This document shows, piece by piece, positions 36,825 through 44,733 of a stretch of DNA of 64,000 nucleotides. The stretch is from the NCBI GenBank assembly GCA_949297715.1, contig CASFTJ010000005.1, forward strand, positions 21,605 to 85,604, given 5' to 3'. The notes beneath the pieces were generated by a model that made no database searches, had not been told where the DNA came from, and saw only the letters and a program-made list of their open reading frames with translations. Origin of the DNA: an uncultured bacterium (GTDB taxonomy: Bacteria > Cyanobacteriota > Vampirovibrionia > Gastranaerophilales > Gastranaerophilaceae). Position 1 is the stretch's first letter, and every line of letters begins with the position of its first letter. Position numbers and translations under genes: made by a program.

Positions 36825-36863
36825 CTAACATTTTTAATTTTATAAGACCTATAAATCCATGCG

Positions 36864-37406
36864 TTATTTAAAAATATTTATAATATTATCCATTTCTTCA
36901 TTTAAAAAGTCAAAAAACGATGTTTTTCTGCAGTATTCCTGAAAACGACTCCACCGTTTCACGTCTGCAACGATTTTATCTTGTTTTTGACTTCCTGCTA
37001 ATCTTTGTGAAACAGTCTGATCTGTTTTAGCTATATCAGAATTCTCTGCTAAATCATTAACTAATTGAATTACACAATCTAATATTTGATTTTTAAATAT
37101 CTTATGCTCTGCTTTTTTAGTAACAGTTTTTCCTGAAGAAGATGCGGCTTCACTTTCTAAAAAATCTTTACTTAAGTTTATCGAAGAAACTTCGTCACCT
37201 ACCATAAAATCAATTCTTACATCCTTTTTCTCATAAGATTTTCCTGAATAAATATCCACTTTATTATATTTTCTCGTACCGATAGAAAACAAATCATCTT
37301 TATTAAGCTTTTTGACAGCTGAAGACAACTTAACTCTTTCTGTCAATGAAAACAAGTTCGCTTTATCACTTAAATTGTATCTTGCACCAAAATTAATATT
37401 ATTCAT
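36864..37406 (-). CDS. Hypothetical protein with N-terminal INFGA motif
   Basis: This 180-residue protein of unknown function has MNNINFGARYNL at its very start, the clearest case in this window of the recurrent N-terminal F-G motif. The rest is hydrophilic, with a beta-rich part (KVDIYSGKSYEKKDVRIDFMVGDEV) and a helical C-terminus. There is no signal peptide. It is flanked by a 381-base gene-free region. Confidence 0.62.
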   Translation of the reverse strand: MNNINFGARYNLSDKANLFSLTERVKLSSAVKKLNKDDLFSIGTRKYNKVDIYSGKSYEKKDVRIDFMVGDEVSSINLSKDFLESEAASSSGKTVTKKAEHKIFKNQILDCVIQLVNDLAENSDIAKTDQTVSQRLAGSQKQDKIVADVKRWSRFQEYCRKTSFFDFLNEEMDNIINIFK

Positions 37407-37787
37407 TTATCATCACCACTTACTTTTAATTCTAATAATAAAAATCACTAAAAAATAAATTTGCTACTAATTTTAAAAAATAAATATTTATTTTTTATTC
37501 CATACATAACCTAACTTTAAAAATAGCATAATCAGTTACAAAAATCCTACCTTTAACCATACTTAACACTATCTTATTAGACATTACCAGTCTCCCGCTC
37601 AAAAAATACTCAAAGATATATTAGATGTATTCTAGTATAAATATTTGAATATTATTTAATTATTACATTTTTTTTACAAAAAATAAATTATTTTTTGCAC
37701 AATCAAATTAAAGCAAGCTGAATAACTTATAAAAAAGTACATTCAACAAGTTTTTGTTAAACTTAAATTAAGTTATACCTTATCAGA
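37407..37787. other. AT-rich intergenic region
   Basis: No gene can be supported in these 381 bases. The only structure is a 22-bp perfect palindrome of A-run, ATAAATATTTAT and T-run at 37475-37496, which could be a weak bidirectional terminator or chance in AT-rich DNA. Confidence 0.5.
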
Positions 37788-38411
37788 CTATTCATCATTT
37801 CCCCAAATGTAGCCTATTTCATAGTTTGAACCATTAATTGAATATTTAGTTCGAGTTATGGCTTCATCCGGATTTTTTTCAACTGCACCATTCCCATTCT
37901 CATCAAAGGTTACCGTATCATTAGATCCGTCATTATATACCAATTCTGTATTAATATTTATATTTTCAACATTATCGGGAATACCATCCTCATAAGTGAA
38001 ACCTTTTAAATTGGTTGAACCATTTTCATCAATATAATCAGTGGCAGCTGATGTAAGTTCACACATCTTCTCTAAATTCGGATCAAGCACCTCATTTCCG
38101 TTTTCATCCTTATGCGTAGCTTGATAATCCTGCTTGTCACTGAAAAAGTATCCTCCAAGCCCCATTTTCTTTGCAATAGAGCTGGCTATACATTTTGCTG
38201 CAGCACCTAAATTTGAAAAATTATTTACTTCTTCGCTTTGAGATTCATTTCCGGAGGGTTTAGCATTGTCTAAAGCTGCTTTTGCTTCTGAAAAGATACT
38301 TGCTTTAATCTTTCCATCCTTTTTGCTATCCAAAGCATCAAGATTATTTGCTTCATACATAGTAATACCAAGCTGTTGAACGGCTGCATCTACTGAAATA
38401 AAATCTGACAT
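37788..38411 (-). CDS. EF-hand-like hypothetical protein
   Basis: This 207-residue acidic protein is of unknown function. Near residue 25 LDSKKDGKIKASIF resembles a degenerate EF-hand loop, like those at the N-termini of the proteins starting at 33773 and 50603. A glycine-rich motif KMGLGGYFFSDKQDY and several D/N/G-rich turns (DENGNEVLDPN, DYIDENGSTNL, TFDENGNGAVEKN) follow, suggesting a calcium-dependent or secreted protein, yet no signal peptide is present. The ATG at 38411 follows GAGAGGATTTAAC; the longer frame to 38462 is rejected. Confidence 0.62.
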   Translation of the reverse strand: MSDFISVDAAVQQLGITMYEANNLDALDSKKDGKIKASIFSEAKAALDNAKPSGNESQSEEVNNFSNLGAAAKCIASSIAKKMGLGGYFFSDKQDYQATHKDENGNEVLDPNLEKMCELTSAATDYIDENGSTNLKGFTYEDGIPDNVENININTELVYNDGSNDTVTFDENGNGAVEKNPDEAITRTKYSINGSNYEIGYIWGNDE

Positions 38412-38564
38412 GTTAAATCCTCTCATTCTTGTTTTGTAACATATATATAAAGTATATATCATTGTAATATTTTATGTTTTTACAAAATTTGTTACATTTT
38501 TTAATGTTATTATTTTAAGATTTTTAAAAGGTACCTCAAACGACACACCCTACTGACTGTTTGC

Positions 38565-39257
38565 TCAAAATTTTATCGGATATTTATCCGGAATTTTCCA
38601 CCCGTTTTTCTCAATGGCTAACCCGCACGCAGTTCCCTGACCAATGATAGTACAATCACCTCCTACACGTCCACCAAACATTTGATCTAAAGTTCCGCAA
38701 TATGCCCCCCAATATCCGCCAATATCTCCTAAATATAACCCGTAATGTTCGCCCTTCGGGCACAATTGAGTTAAAACCCAGCCGCCTGTATTATAAGTAT
38801 AATTAAATAAAGTAAACATAAAAACATCTTTACCCATAATGGATTCTCCGCTATTACCGTTTATATCAATAATAAAATTCACATACTTTATATTATTCAT
38901 ATCTGTACGTTCAATATTCCTTACATAAATAGCTATAACTTTGTCTCTATAAAAAAAGCGTGGTGCTGCCTGGTATCCTCCGCCGCTGGAATTAAAAGTT
39001 TTGTCGGGATTTCTCCAATAATTTTCCCCCTTAAAACACTTTGAATTACATTTAGAATATGATTTTGCCAAATAAGGCATTATATAAATTTCAGCAAACT
39101 CTTTACTGCTTAATGAATAATCCCAATCTCTAAAACTCCCGTTATAAACTTCCGATAATTGAATAGCCTGCTGTAATTCCGCATAAACTTTTCTTAATTG
39201 ATTAATAGCAAGCAAGTAGGGTGCGTCGTTTGACGCACCGAATATTAAAATAAACAA
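38565..39257 (-). pseudogene. 5'-truncated prepilin-like gene
   Basis: The 230-residue frame matches the globular part of this window's prepilin-like proteins, including INQLRKVYAELQQAIQ where the N-terminal helix should continue, IIDINGNSGESIMGKDVFMF, and the C-terminal NGWKIPDKYP shared with the 13444 gene. The leader and FTMAEVLITIG helix are missing. In their place the frame runs into a palindromic repeat (39216-39239), which is translated as GASNDAPY, and the only start is a TTG without a ribosome site. The likely history is loss of the 5' end at the repeat. Expression is doubtful. Confidence 0.7.
39216..39239. repeat. Palindromic repeat, copy 1 (REP-like)
   Basis: GTAG is followed by a perfect stem-loop with 8-bp arms GGTGCGTC and GACGCACC and loop GTTT. 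A second copy, 23 of 24 bases identical, lies at 43640-43663. A degenerate GCGTCGTTT piece follows at about 39267. It sits exactly at the truncation point of the prepilin-like gene. Confidence 0.8.
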
Positions 39258-39387
39258 AAAGGATTATGCGTCGTTTAATGCGTCATCATTAAATTTTGTT
39301 AAATTTTGTTAAAATTATGCAATTTTTAAGAAAAAAAACTTTTTATATATAACTGGGGAAATAAGGATTTTTTAGGGGATATCTAAA

Positions 39388-39900
39388 ATGGGATTAACAT
39401 TAGCTCAAAAAACAGCTGCTTGGGTTAAAGCCACAGGAAAAACCAGTATTTTGCAAACTAAACCGCTTGGGAAAGTGCCTTGTAAAGCCCTATATTATCA
39501 AAAATTTAATACTAAAATTATTCCTGAAGTTTCAGAAGTAGTTGCAAAGGAGATAGAATCTTCACCTTTGGTCAAATACAATAAAGATTATTTAAGACCA
39601 AATATCGAACAAATTATAAATAGAAATTTCAGAAATACAAAAGAAAAATTATTGAAAGCATACCAAAATCAAAAACGAATTTATAACAACATCAACAAAG
39701 CTGAAACACCTGAGAAATTAAGCGAAATTATTGAAAGCCATCATACAAATTTACTTACCGAAATTGGAAAATCAAAAGCCATGGTGGCTTTAGCACGCAA
39801 AGAAACACCGGAACATATAACATACTGGCAAAATAAATTAACTAAACACACTTATGAATTTAGTGAATCAGTCTATAAAAGCGAACATATATTTACTTAA
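39388..39900 (+). CDS. Hypothetical protein, probable N-terminal half of a split metallopeptidase-like gene
   Basis: This 170-residue basic, helical protein is of unknown function. It ends at 39900, and in another frame the reading continues without a stop from 39879 through the gene at 39921, whose product has an HExxH motif. The overlap of the two frames and the natural continuation (SEHI into YLRLQNGKT) suggest a single gene interrupted by a frameshift. AGGGGAT precedes the ATG. It starts 130 bases after the palindromic repeat and truncated prepilin. Confidence 0.55.
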   Translation: MGLTLAQKTAAWVKATGKTSILQTKPLGKVPCKALYYQKFNTKIIPEVSEVVAKEIESSPLVKYNKDYLRPNIEQIINRNFRNTKEKLLKAYQNQKRIYNNINKAETPEKLSEIIESHHTNLLTEIGKSKAMVALARKETPEHITYWQNKLTKHTYEFSESVYKSEHIFT

Positions 39901-39920
39901 GACTGCAGAATGGAAAAACA

Positions 39921-40199
39921 ATGGTATTATTTTCACACTCAAAAGAAATTCAAGAAATTTTCTTGCAACTAGGACGTTACAAAGATAAAATATTTAATTT
40001 TTTTAATCCTAAACGGCTTAAAAGGACCTCAACAACATCACAACTTCATCTTTATATCCATGAATTTGCACATAGTATACAACCCAAAGCTATAATTGAA
40101 CAAAAAGTTGAACTGCCTTCAAAATATACACACAAAAAATTAATAAATAAACTAAGAGCATTCAGAAGAATTAACAAAAACAATTTAACATCACCATAA
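39921..40199 (+). CDS. Small HExxH metallopeptidase-like fragment
   Basis: This 92-residue product contains LHLYIHEFAHSIQPK, a clear zinc-peptidase HExxH helix, followed by a short basic tail. A third metal ligand is not obvious. It probably forms the C-terminal part of the gene starting at 39388 after a frameshift, and may itself be shortened. As a stand-alone minimal protease it would be unusually small. No signal peptide. Confidence 0.5.
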   Translation: MVLFSHSKEIQEIFLQLGRYKDKIFNFFNPKRLKRTSTTSQLHLYIHEFAHSIQPKAIIEQKVELPSKYTHKKLINKLRAFRRINKNNLTSP

Positions 40200-40232
40200 A
40201 AAGCATACAATAATCTTGAATATAAGGGCATT

Positions 40233-40241
40233 CCCCCCCCC
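40233..40241. repeat. Poly-C tract upstream of a hypothetical gene
   Basis: Nine consecutive Cs in strongly AT-rich DNA lie 38 bases upstream of the ATG at 40279. Such tracts often change length by slippage. Confidence 0.7.
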
Positions 40242-40278
40242 TTACAAGCTCTTATGTTAAGATTTTACAGGAGTAAAA

Positions 40279-40641
40279 ATGATTTCTAAAGTACAAGCAT
40301 ATAATACAAATCAACCTAATTTTACATCAAGAGTTCGATTTTCTTTGAGATTTTATAATTCTAGAGAAATATTAAAAAATCAAATCAAAATTCTTGAAAA
40401 GAATGGAAATAACGATTTGGTATTGTTAGACAGAAATGAAAATGAAAATCGTATATATTTGAAGGTATACAAAAAAGATAAAAATAAAATAATGGAAAAT
40501 ACTACTTGGGGTTATGCTCCATATACATTGGAAGACAAAAAAGGACATAGTATTGTTGACTTGTATAATAAAGTCGTAAATGAGAAAAAAGACGAATTTA
40601 AGGAATCTAGATTATCTAAAATCTTGTTCGAATATCTATAG
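40279..40641 (+). CDS. Hypothetical protein
   Basis: This 120-residue basic protein is of unknown function. Its N-terminus NTNQPNFTSRVRF resembles the other F-x-G/F-T N-termini in the window. The rest looks like a small alpha/beta domain (NNDLVLLDRNENENRIYLKVYKKD). ACAGGAG precedes the ATG. A nine-C tract lies upstream and could vary its expression. It is followed by about 300 bases without a gene. Confidence 0.58.
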   Translation: MISKVQAYNTNQPNFTSRVRFSLRFYNSREILKNQIKILEKNGNNDLVLLDRNENENRIYLKVYKKDKNKIMENTTWGYAPYTLEDKKGHSIVDLYNKVVNEKKDEFKESRLSKILFEYL

Positions 40642-40954
40642 AAAATAACCAATATTATATCAAAATTTATACATATAACAAAATAATAAATATAGTAGCA
40701 AAAAAATATTGTAAAAGGACACTCAATTCAGGAATATTTGACAGACAGTTCAGGAATTTTGGGACAGATAATTTCAGAAACTTAAATTAATGTTATAAAT
40801 TTAGGATTAAAAAGAAACAAATTTATAAACATTTCATAATATTATAAATAAAAGTATATATATTAAACATTCAATTTTTGAAGTATTGTAAAATTTTTAA
40901 TGAAAATTTAGCAAAAATATTTTTCCAGAAGTTTACTTATACATGGAAGGTTCT
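40642..40954. other. Gene-free region with repeat A
   Basis: No gene is supported. The region carries the left copy of a 70-bp direct repeat (40708-40777) and AT-rich sequence leading to the GNAT-like gene. Confidence 0.5.
40708..40777. repeat. 70-bp direct repeat, left copy
   Basis: This 70-base sequence recurs at 43567-43636 in the same orientation with about eight differences. Inside it a 16-17 base unit (AGGAATATTTGACAG, then AGGAATTTTGGGACAG) is itself repeated 22 bases apart, like the multiple transposase sites at the ends of some transposons. No transposase is present between the copies. Confidence 0.75.
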
Positions 40955-41578
40955 ATGAAAATAATCAATAAAAATTTTACACCAGCCAAAATTAATAATT
41001 TTTCTCGTTCTTACAACACAAAAAAAACATCTGCAATTCCTCAAGATAAAATCTCATTTAGCGGGACTATTATAAAAAGGGTTCAATCAAAAGAAGAAAT
41101 AAAAGAAGTTTTGGATTTATTTTACAATTCTTTAAAGCATAATTTAGAGCCAAACAAAAATACCCCAAAGTTTTTAGAAAAAATAGATCGCTATCTGTCA
41201 TTGTTGCCTTTTTCAATAGCATCAAGACAACCTAACTGCATTACTGAGGTTGTAAAAAACGAAAATAAACTTGCAGGAGGGTATTCAATGATTGTAAATT
41301 CTGAAAATTATACCGCACATATAGGATTTATCACATTAGCTCCTGAATATATAAAAACAAAATCCGGAATTGAAGTGTTAAAAAATATGGGCAGAAGAAT
41401 TTATGAAAATGCTAATTTAAATAATGTAAAAGAAATAACATTGACTACAAATTCAAAAAATAAATCCATAAACAATTTATTAAAACGACTGGGTGCTGAA
41501 AAAGTTAACGAAATTGTGCTGGGTGAAACTAAATATAAAATTTCCATTAACAATTTGAAAAATAATTTGTATAAGTAA
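40955..41578 (+). CDS. GNAT-like N-acetyltransferase with N-terminal SFSG motif
   Basis: This 207-residue protein has a disordered N-terminus ending in DKISFSGTIIK (another F-x-G motif) and then a domain compatible with the GNAT fold: NKLAGGYSMIVNSENYTAHIGFITLAPEYIKTKSGIEVLKNMGRRIYENA as beta4, the acetyl-CoA loop region and helix 3, then KSINNLLKRLGAEKV as the typical N-x-x-a-x-x-x-y-x-k-x-G-F segment. The R/Q-x-x-G-x-G/A pyrophosphate loop is poorly conserved (TKSGIEV), so catalytic activity is uncertain. It lies inside the segment flanked by 70-bp repeats. Confidence 0.55.
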   Translation: MKIINKNFTPAKINNFSRSYNTKKTSAIPQDKISFSGTIIKRVQSKEEIKEVLDLFYNSLKHNLEPNKNTPKFLEKIDRYLSLLPFSIASRQPNCITEVVKNENKLAGGYSMIVNSENYTAHIGFITLAPEYIKTKSGIEVLKNMGRRIYENANLNNVKEITLTTNSKNKSINNLLKRLGAEKVNEIVLGETKYKISINNLKNNLYK

Positions 41579-41760
41579 ATATAAATTATTTATCTGAATT
41601 TTATTATAGCTATAAAAAGACACAAGGTTTGACTTCTTGTTACAGATGGTTTAATTATTTTGGACAATTTAAGTTACGAGCTCTTAATAATTAAGCAAAT
41701 TTTTGAGAAGAAAAGTTTTTATAAAGTTATATGTTAGTGATATAAAAGATTGTTTTACAA

Positions 41761-43368
41761 ATGGGTAAAGAATTGGAAATGTTAATATCTTTAAAAGATA
41801 GAAATGGCACAATAAATAATAGTGTAAAAGGCCAGAATACTCCTATGGTAGTTAATCAAAATGCTACCAGTATTGATGTGAAATCTCCTGAGAATTTACA
41901 AAGACAACCGCAGGAAGATAATTTTAATGGTAAGGGATTAGATAAAAAGAAAATTGTAACTTTTACCTCTGTTGGTACGGTATTGGCAACTTTGTTAGGT
42001 ATAGCAATAGATTTCAAGTTTGCAGAGGGTAAGCACGTCAAAAAACTATGGAGGAAATTAACTGGAAATGCACATGATATAAAACCTAAATCAAATGAAA
42101 CACCGAATATTAGCAGTAAAGCGGATGTTAGTACTCCAAATATTCCTGATACACCTGATGTTGTTCAGCCAAAACCAAATGTAGATATTGAACCTCCAAA
42201 AACAACCGATTTGGCAAATGATAATCAAGCAGAAATAGATAAACAAGTCCAAGAATTTTTTGAGCAAGAAGAAAAAGAATTAGCAAAAATTAAACAAGCA
42301 AAAGAATGGAGTGATTTGCAAAATAAACTTTGGCTAAATGAACAACATCATATAAAAGAAAAAGAGTACTCTGATTTTTGGAATAGTGAACTTGAAAAAA
42401 TAGAACAACCTTTGTATGAGCAAAGGTTAAAAGAAGTTGAACAACTAAAAGAAGTTATAAAACAAGAGCGGACTAAATTCTTTGAAGCACATAAGAACAA
42501 AATACCGTCAGAAGAAGAACGGTATCAAGCATTTTTACCATATATGCGAACAGAATATGGAAGTAACTTTTTGGAAAATTCTCGTAGTGCAAAACAACTT
42601 GCGAAAGACCCAGAACAGTGGCTATGGTACTTATGGTATAAAGACCCTAAAGCAAGAGCAATGGAATTAGATTTAGCTTTAAAAGAAATGAAACCACAAG
42701 ATTTAGAATTATATAATAGTGCAAAGTGGGTATTTGACAATCAAAAACTAAAATACAGTGATTTAGATCTAGCATATTCTATTTATAGTTCAGAATTAAG
42801 AGAAATTATAGAAGAAGTCGCGTTAAGAGGTAAATTCTCCGGTAGCATGGTATCTGGACATAGTTTAGCATATCAAATAAATAGCCCGTTAAGACTTGGT
42901 TTTGAAGTTGAAGATACATTGAGAGTAATTCTTGATGAAGGTTTTAGAACTGTTAAACCACTTGAACAGGGGACTACTGTATATAGAACAGTGTGTGGAG
43001 GTAAAGCGGACGGTAGTATTGATTTTATTAACAAACTTATAAACGCCAAAAAAGGTGATACTTTCGTTGATAAAGGATATTCGTACACTTCTTTTTCTGA
43101 AAAAGGAACTTCTCCTTGTAACGGTATTCGTGATGCAGGAACAGAAGATGTTTCATTAACAATACTTGTTCCAAAAGGTGCAAGAGTCTCTGACGGTTCA
43201 GGGTATACAAAACAAAATGAATTACTGTTTCCAAGAAATGCGGAATTTAGAGTTGTTGAAGAAGCCAAAAGACCAGAGCCATTTGTTTTTACCAGTTATG
43301 ATGGTAAAGAAGTTAAAATGCCTCGTGCACTAGAAATAGTTCTTGAATACGTATTGCCTAAATCATAA
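41761..43368 (+). CDS. Predicted mono-ADP-ribosyltransferase with membrane segment
   Basis: The 535-residue protein has four parts: a polar N-terminus with EDNFNGKG; one hydrophobic helix near 65-85 (IVTFTSVGTVLATLLGIAID); a proline-rich linker and a long charged coiled coil (about 150-330); and a C-terminal ADP-ribosyltransferase domain. The R-S-E triad is visible as Arg409 in TVYRTV, the STS-like YTSFS at 442-446, and Gln485-Asn-Glu487 in QNELLFP. The Q-x-E form is that of C3-type exoenzymes, which modify Asn or other non-arginine residues. It could be an effector or toxin, with the helix for membrane delivery. No immunity gene is recognised. Confidence 0.72.
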   Translation: MGKELEMLISLKDRNGTINNSVKGQNTPMVVNQNATSIDVKSPENLQRQPQEDNFNGKGLDKKKIVTFTSVGTVLATLLGIAIDFKFAEGKHVKKLWRKLTGNAHDIKPKSNETPNISSKADVSTPNIPDTPDVVQPKPNVDIEPPKTTDLANDNQAEIDKQVQEFFEQEEKELAKIKQAKEWSDLQNKLWLNEQHHIKEKEYSDFWNSELEKIEQPLYEQRLKEVEQLKEVIKQERTKFFEAHKNKIPSEEERYQAFLPYMRTEYGSNFLENSRSAKQLAKDPEQWLWYLWYKDPKARAMELDLALKEMKPQDLELYNSAKWVFDNQKLKYSDLDLAYSIYSSELREIIEEVALRGKFSGSMVSGHSLAYQINSPLRLGFEVEDTLRVILDEGFRTVKPLEQGTTVYRTVCGGKADGSIDFINKLINAKKGDTFVDKGYSYTSFSEKGTSPCNGIRDAGTEDVSLTILVPKGARVSDGSGYTKQNELLFPRNAEFRVVEEAKRPEPFVFTSYDGKEVKMPRALEIVLEYVLPKS

Positions 43369-43417
43369 AAAACTTAATTAAATTCAACTCTAACAGTTGA
43401 CAAAAACAGGTTCGTCA

Positions 43418-43437
43418 GTCGGGCATACCTGCCCAAC
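43418..43437. repeat. Palindromic stem-loop
   Basis: GTCGGGCA, loop TACC, and TGCCCAAC form an 8-4-8 stem-loop with one position that pairs only as G-U on the minus strand. It lies 50 bases after the ADP-ribosyltransferase gene and has the same geometry as the GGTGCGTC repeats; it may be another short palindromic repeat or a weak terminator. Confidence 0.5.
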
Positions 43438-43566
43438 GATGAATTTGACATTAATTGACTTGGAATTTTCTTGGATTATAGAAGGTTTTAGCCTAATTTA
43501 AAAATATCGTTAGCAATATTATGTCCTAATAAAGTCCGATTTAAGCCAGTTTAAGAAAACAATATC

Positions 43567-43636
43567 ATTGTAAAAGAACAACCAGTTTAGGAATATTTGA
43601 CAGGTAGTTCGGGAATTTTGGGACAGATAATTTCAG
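43567..43636. repeat. 70-bp direct repeat, right copy
   Basis: This is the right copy of the repeat at 40708-40777, same orientation and same length. The palindromic repeat copy 2 follows after three bases. Confidence 0.75.
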
Positions 43637-43639
43637 CTT

Positions 43640-43663
43640 GTAGGGTGCGTCGTTTGGCGCACC
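43640..43663. repeat. Palindromic repeat, copy 2 (REP-like)
   Basis: Same 24-base element as at 39216-39239 with one change (GGCGCACC in the right arm, still pairing through G-U on one strand). It directly follows the right 70-bp repeat. The surrounding stretch 43369-43685 has no gene. Confidence 0.8.
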
Positions 43664-43685
43664 ACTCAAAACACATAAAAAAATA

Positions 43686-43758
43686 TGCCGCAACTCGGAA
43701 TTGAACCAAGGACACAGGGATTTTCAGTCCCTTGCTCTACCAACTGAGCTATTGCGGC
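43686..43758 (-). tRNA. tRNA-Phe (anticodon GAA)
   Basis: The 73-base cloverleaf on the minus strand has acceptor GCCGCAA/TTGCGGC, D-arm GCTC..GAGC, anticodon loop CTGAAAA giving GAA, T-arm CTTGG-TTCAATT-CCGAG and discriminator A. CCA is not encoded, so the Cca enzyme at 17814-19217 is needed. Confidence 0.95.
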
Positions 43759-43955
43759 ATATTTCTTAAATTTTCACAAGAGCTTAAGCTCTCTATCAAA
43801 TATCGGGTATTCAATAATCCCCTAATTCTTCTACACTTCAATTTTTTGAGGAATTGAACGGGGCACAATCGCCACGTTTTTTATTGTATCTGCTCAAAGT
43901 TTAAAGTCAAGAACTTTTTATTTCTAAACCTAATTCGCTTTCATAAAACACAAGC

Positions 43956-44495
43956 TTAGCCTGCCTGCGGAGCCAAATACAACGTAACATTACGTCCTTC
44001 AAGCATCGGCTTTTTCTCAATTGTTAAAGGTTCTTCTTTTAAATCCTCTATAAATCTGTTTGCAAGGTCAAATGCAAGGTTAGAATGCTGCATTTCACGG
44101 CCTCTCATCATTATGACAACCTTAACTTTATTACCTTGAGAAATAAATTTCTGAATACTCTTAATACGCACCTGATAGTCATGCGTATCTATTTTATATC
44201 TTATTTTAACTTCCTTAACATCAACTGTATGTTGTTTTTTCTTAGCTTCTTTAGCTTTTTTATCAAGCTCATATTTATATTTACCGTAATTTAATATTTT
44301 AGCTACCGGCGGAACCTGATTCGGGCTTATAACAACCAAATCCAAATCGGCATCATATGCCATTCTTAAAGCTTTAATTGTTTCAACGACACCAAGGTTT
44401 TCACCGTTCTGGTCTATTAATCTGACTTCTTTAACTCTGATTTTTTCATTCATCAGAGGCTGATTTTTGTCCTTATTTTTAGTTTCGTTTGCTAT
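43956..44495 (-). CDS. infC: Translation initiation factor IF-3
   Basis: IF-3 keeps ribosomal subunits apart and checks start codons. The protein has the N-domain NEKIRVKEVRLIDQNGENLGV, the lysine-rich linker helix and the C-domain VKEVKIRYKIDTHDYQVRIKS with VVIMMRGREMQH. The first in-frame ATG (44453) has no ribosome site. Fourteen codons upstream an ATA (44493-44495) lies eight bases after AAGGAG, and the intervening codons are open. infC commonly uses a rare AUU/AUC-type start for autoregulation, so an AUA start giving 179 residues is proposed. The usual followers rpmI and rplT are not downstream; tRNA-Phe is. Confidence 0.92.
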   Translation of the reverse strand: MANETKNKDKNQPLMNEKIRVKEVRLIDQNGENLGVVETIKALRMAYDADLDLVVISPNQVPPVAKILNYGKYKYELDKKAKEAKKKQHTVDVKEVKIRYKIDTHDYQVRIKSIQKFISQGNKVKVVIMMRGREMQHSNLAFDLANRFIEDLKEEPLTIEKKPMLEGRNVTLYLAPQAG

Positions 44496-44733
44496 TGTTG
44501 TATCTCCTTATGTTTTATTCACGAGTAAATCATAGCACAAGCACAGTATTTTTGCACATTTTAAATATTTTTAAGATATATTACGAAATGTTAAATTAAC
44601 TTTTTCAAAGCCAAATGCTTGTATATCAAGATTTTCAGCTTTTTCCGAAGATAAAGGAAAATTAAAGTTTTTCCAAAGTATAGCCGATAGATATACTGTT
44701 AAGATTTTCCGGCAAAATATAGGAGTATTGATT

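Noticed and set aside
37475..37496. 22-bp A/T palindrome as a replication origin or protein site
   Set aside because: It is pure A/T in an AT-rich gap, with no dnaA boxes or phased repeats around it; chance or a weak terminator is enough.
40708..43636. Complete insertion sequence between the 70-bp repeats
   Set aside because: No transposase-like gene or recognisable terminal inverted repeats; the copies are direct. Weaker look-alikes near 41638 and 43441 were too AT-rich to count.
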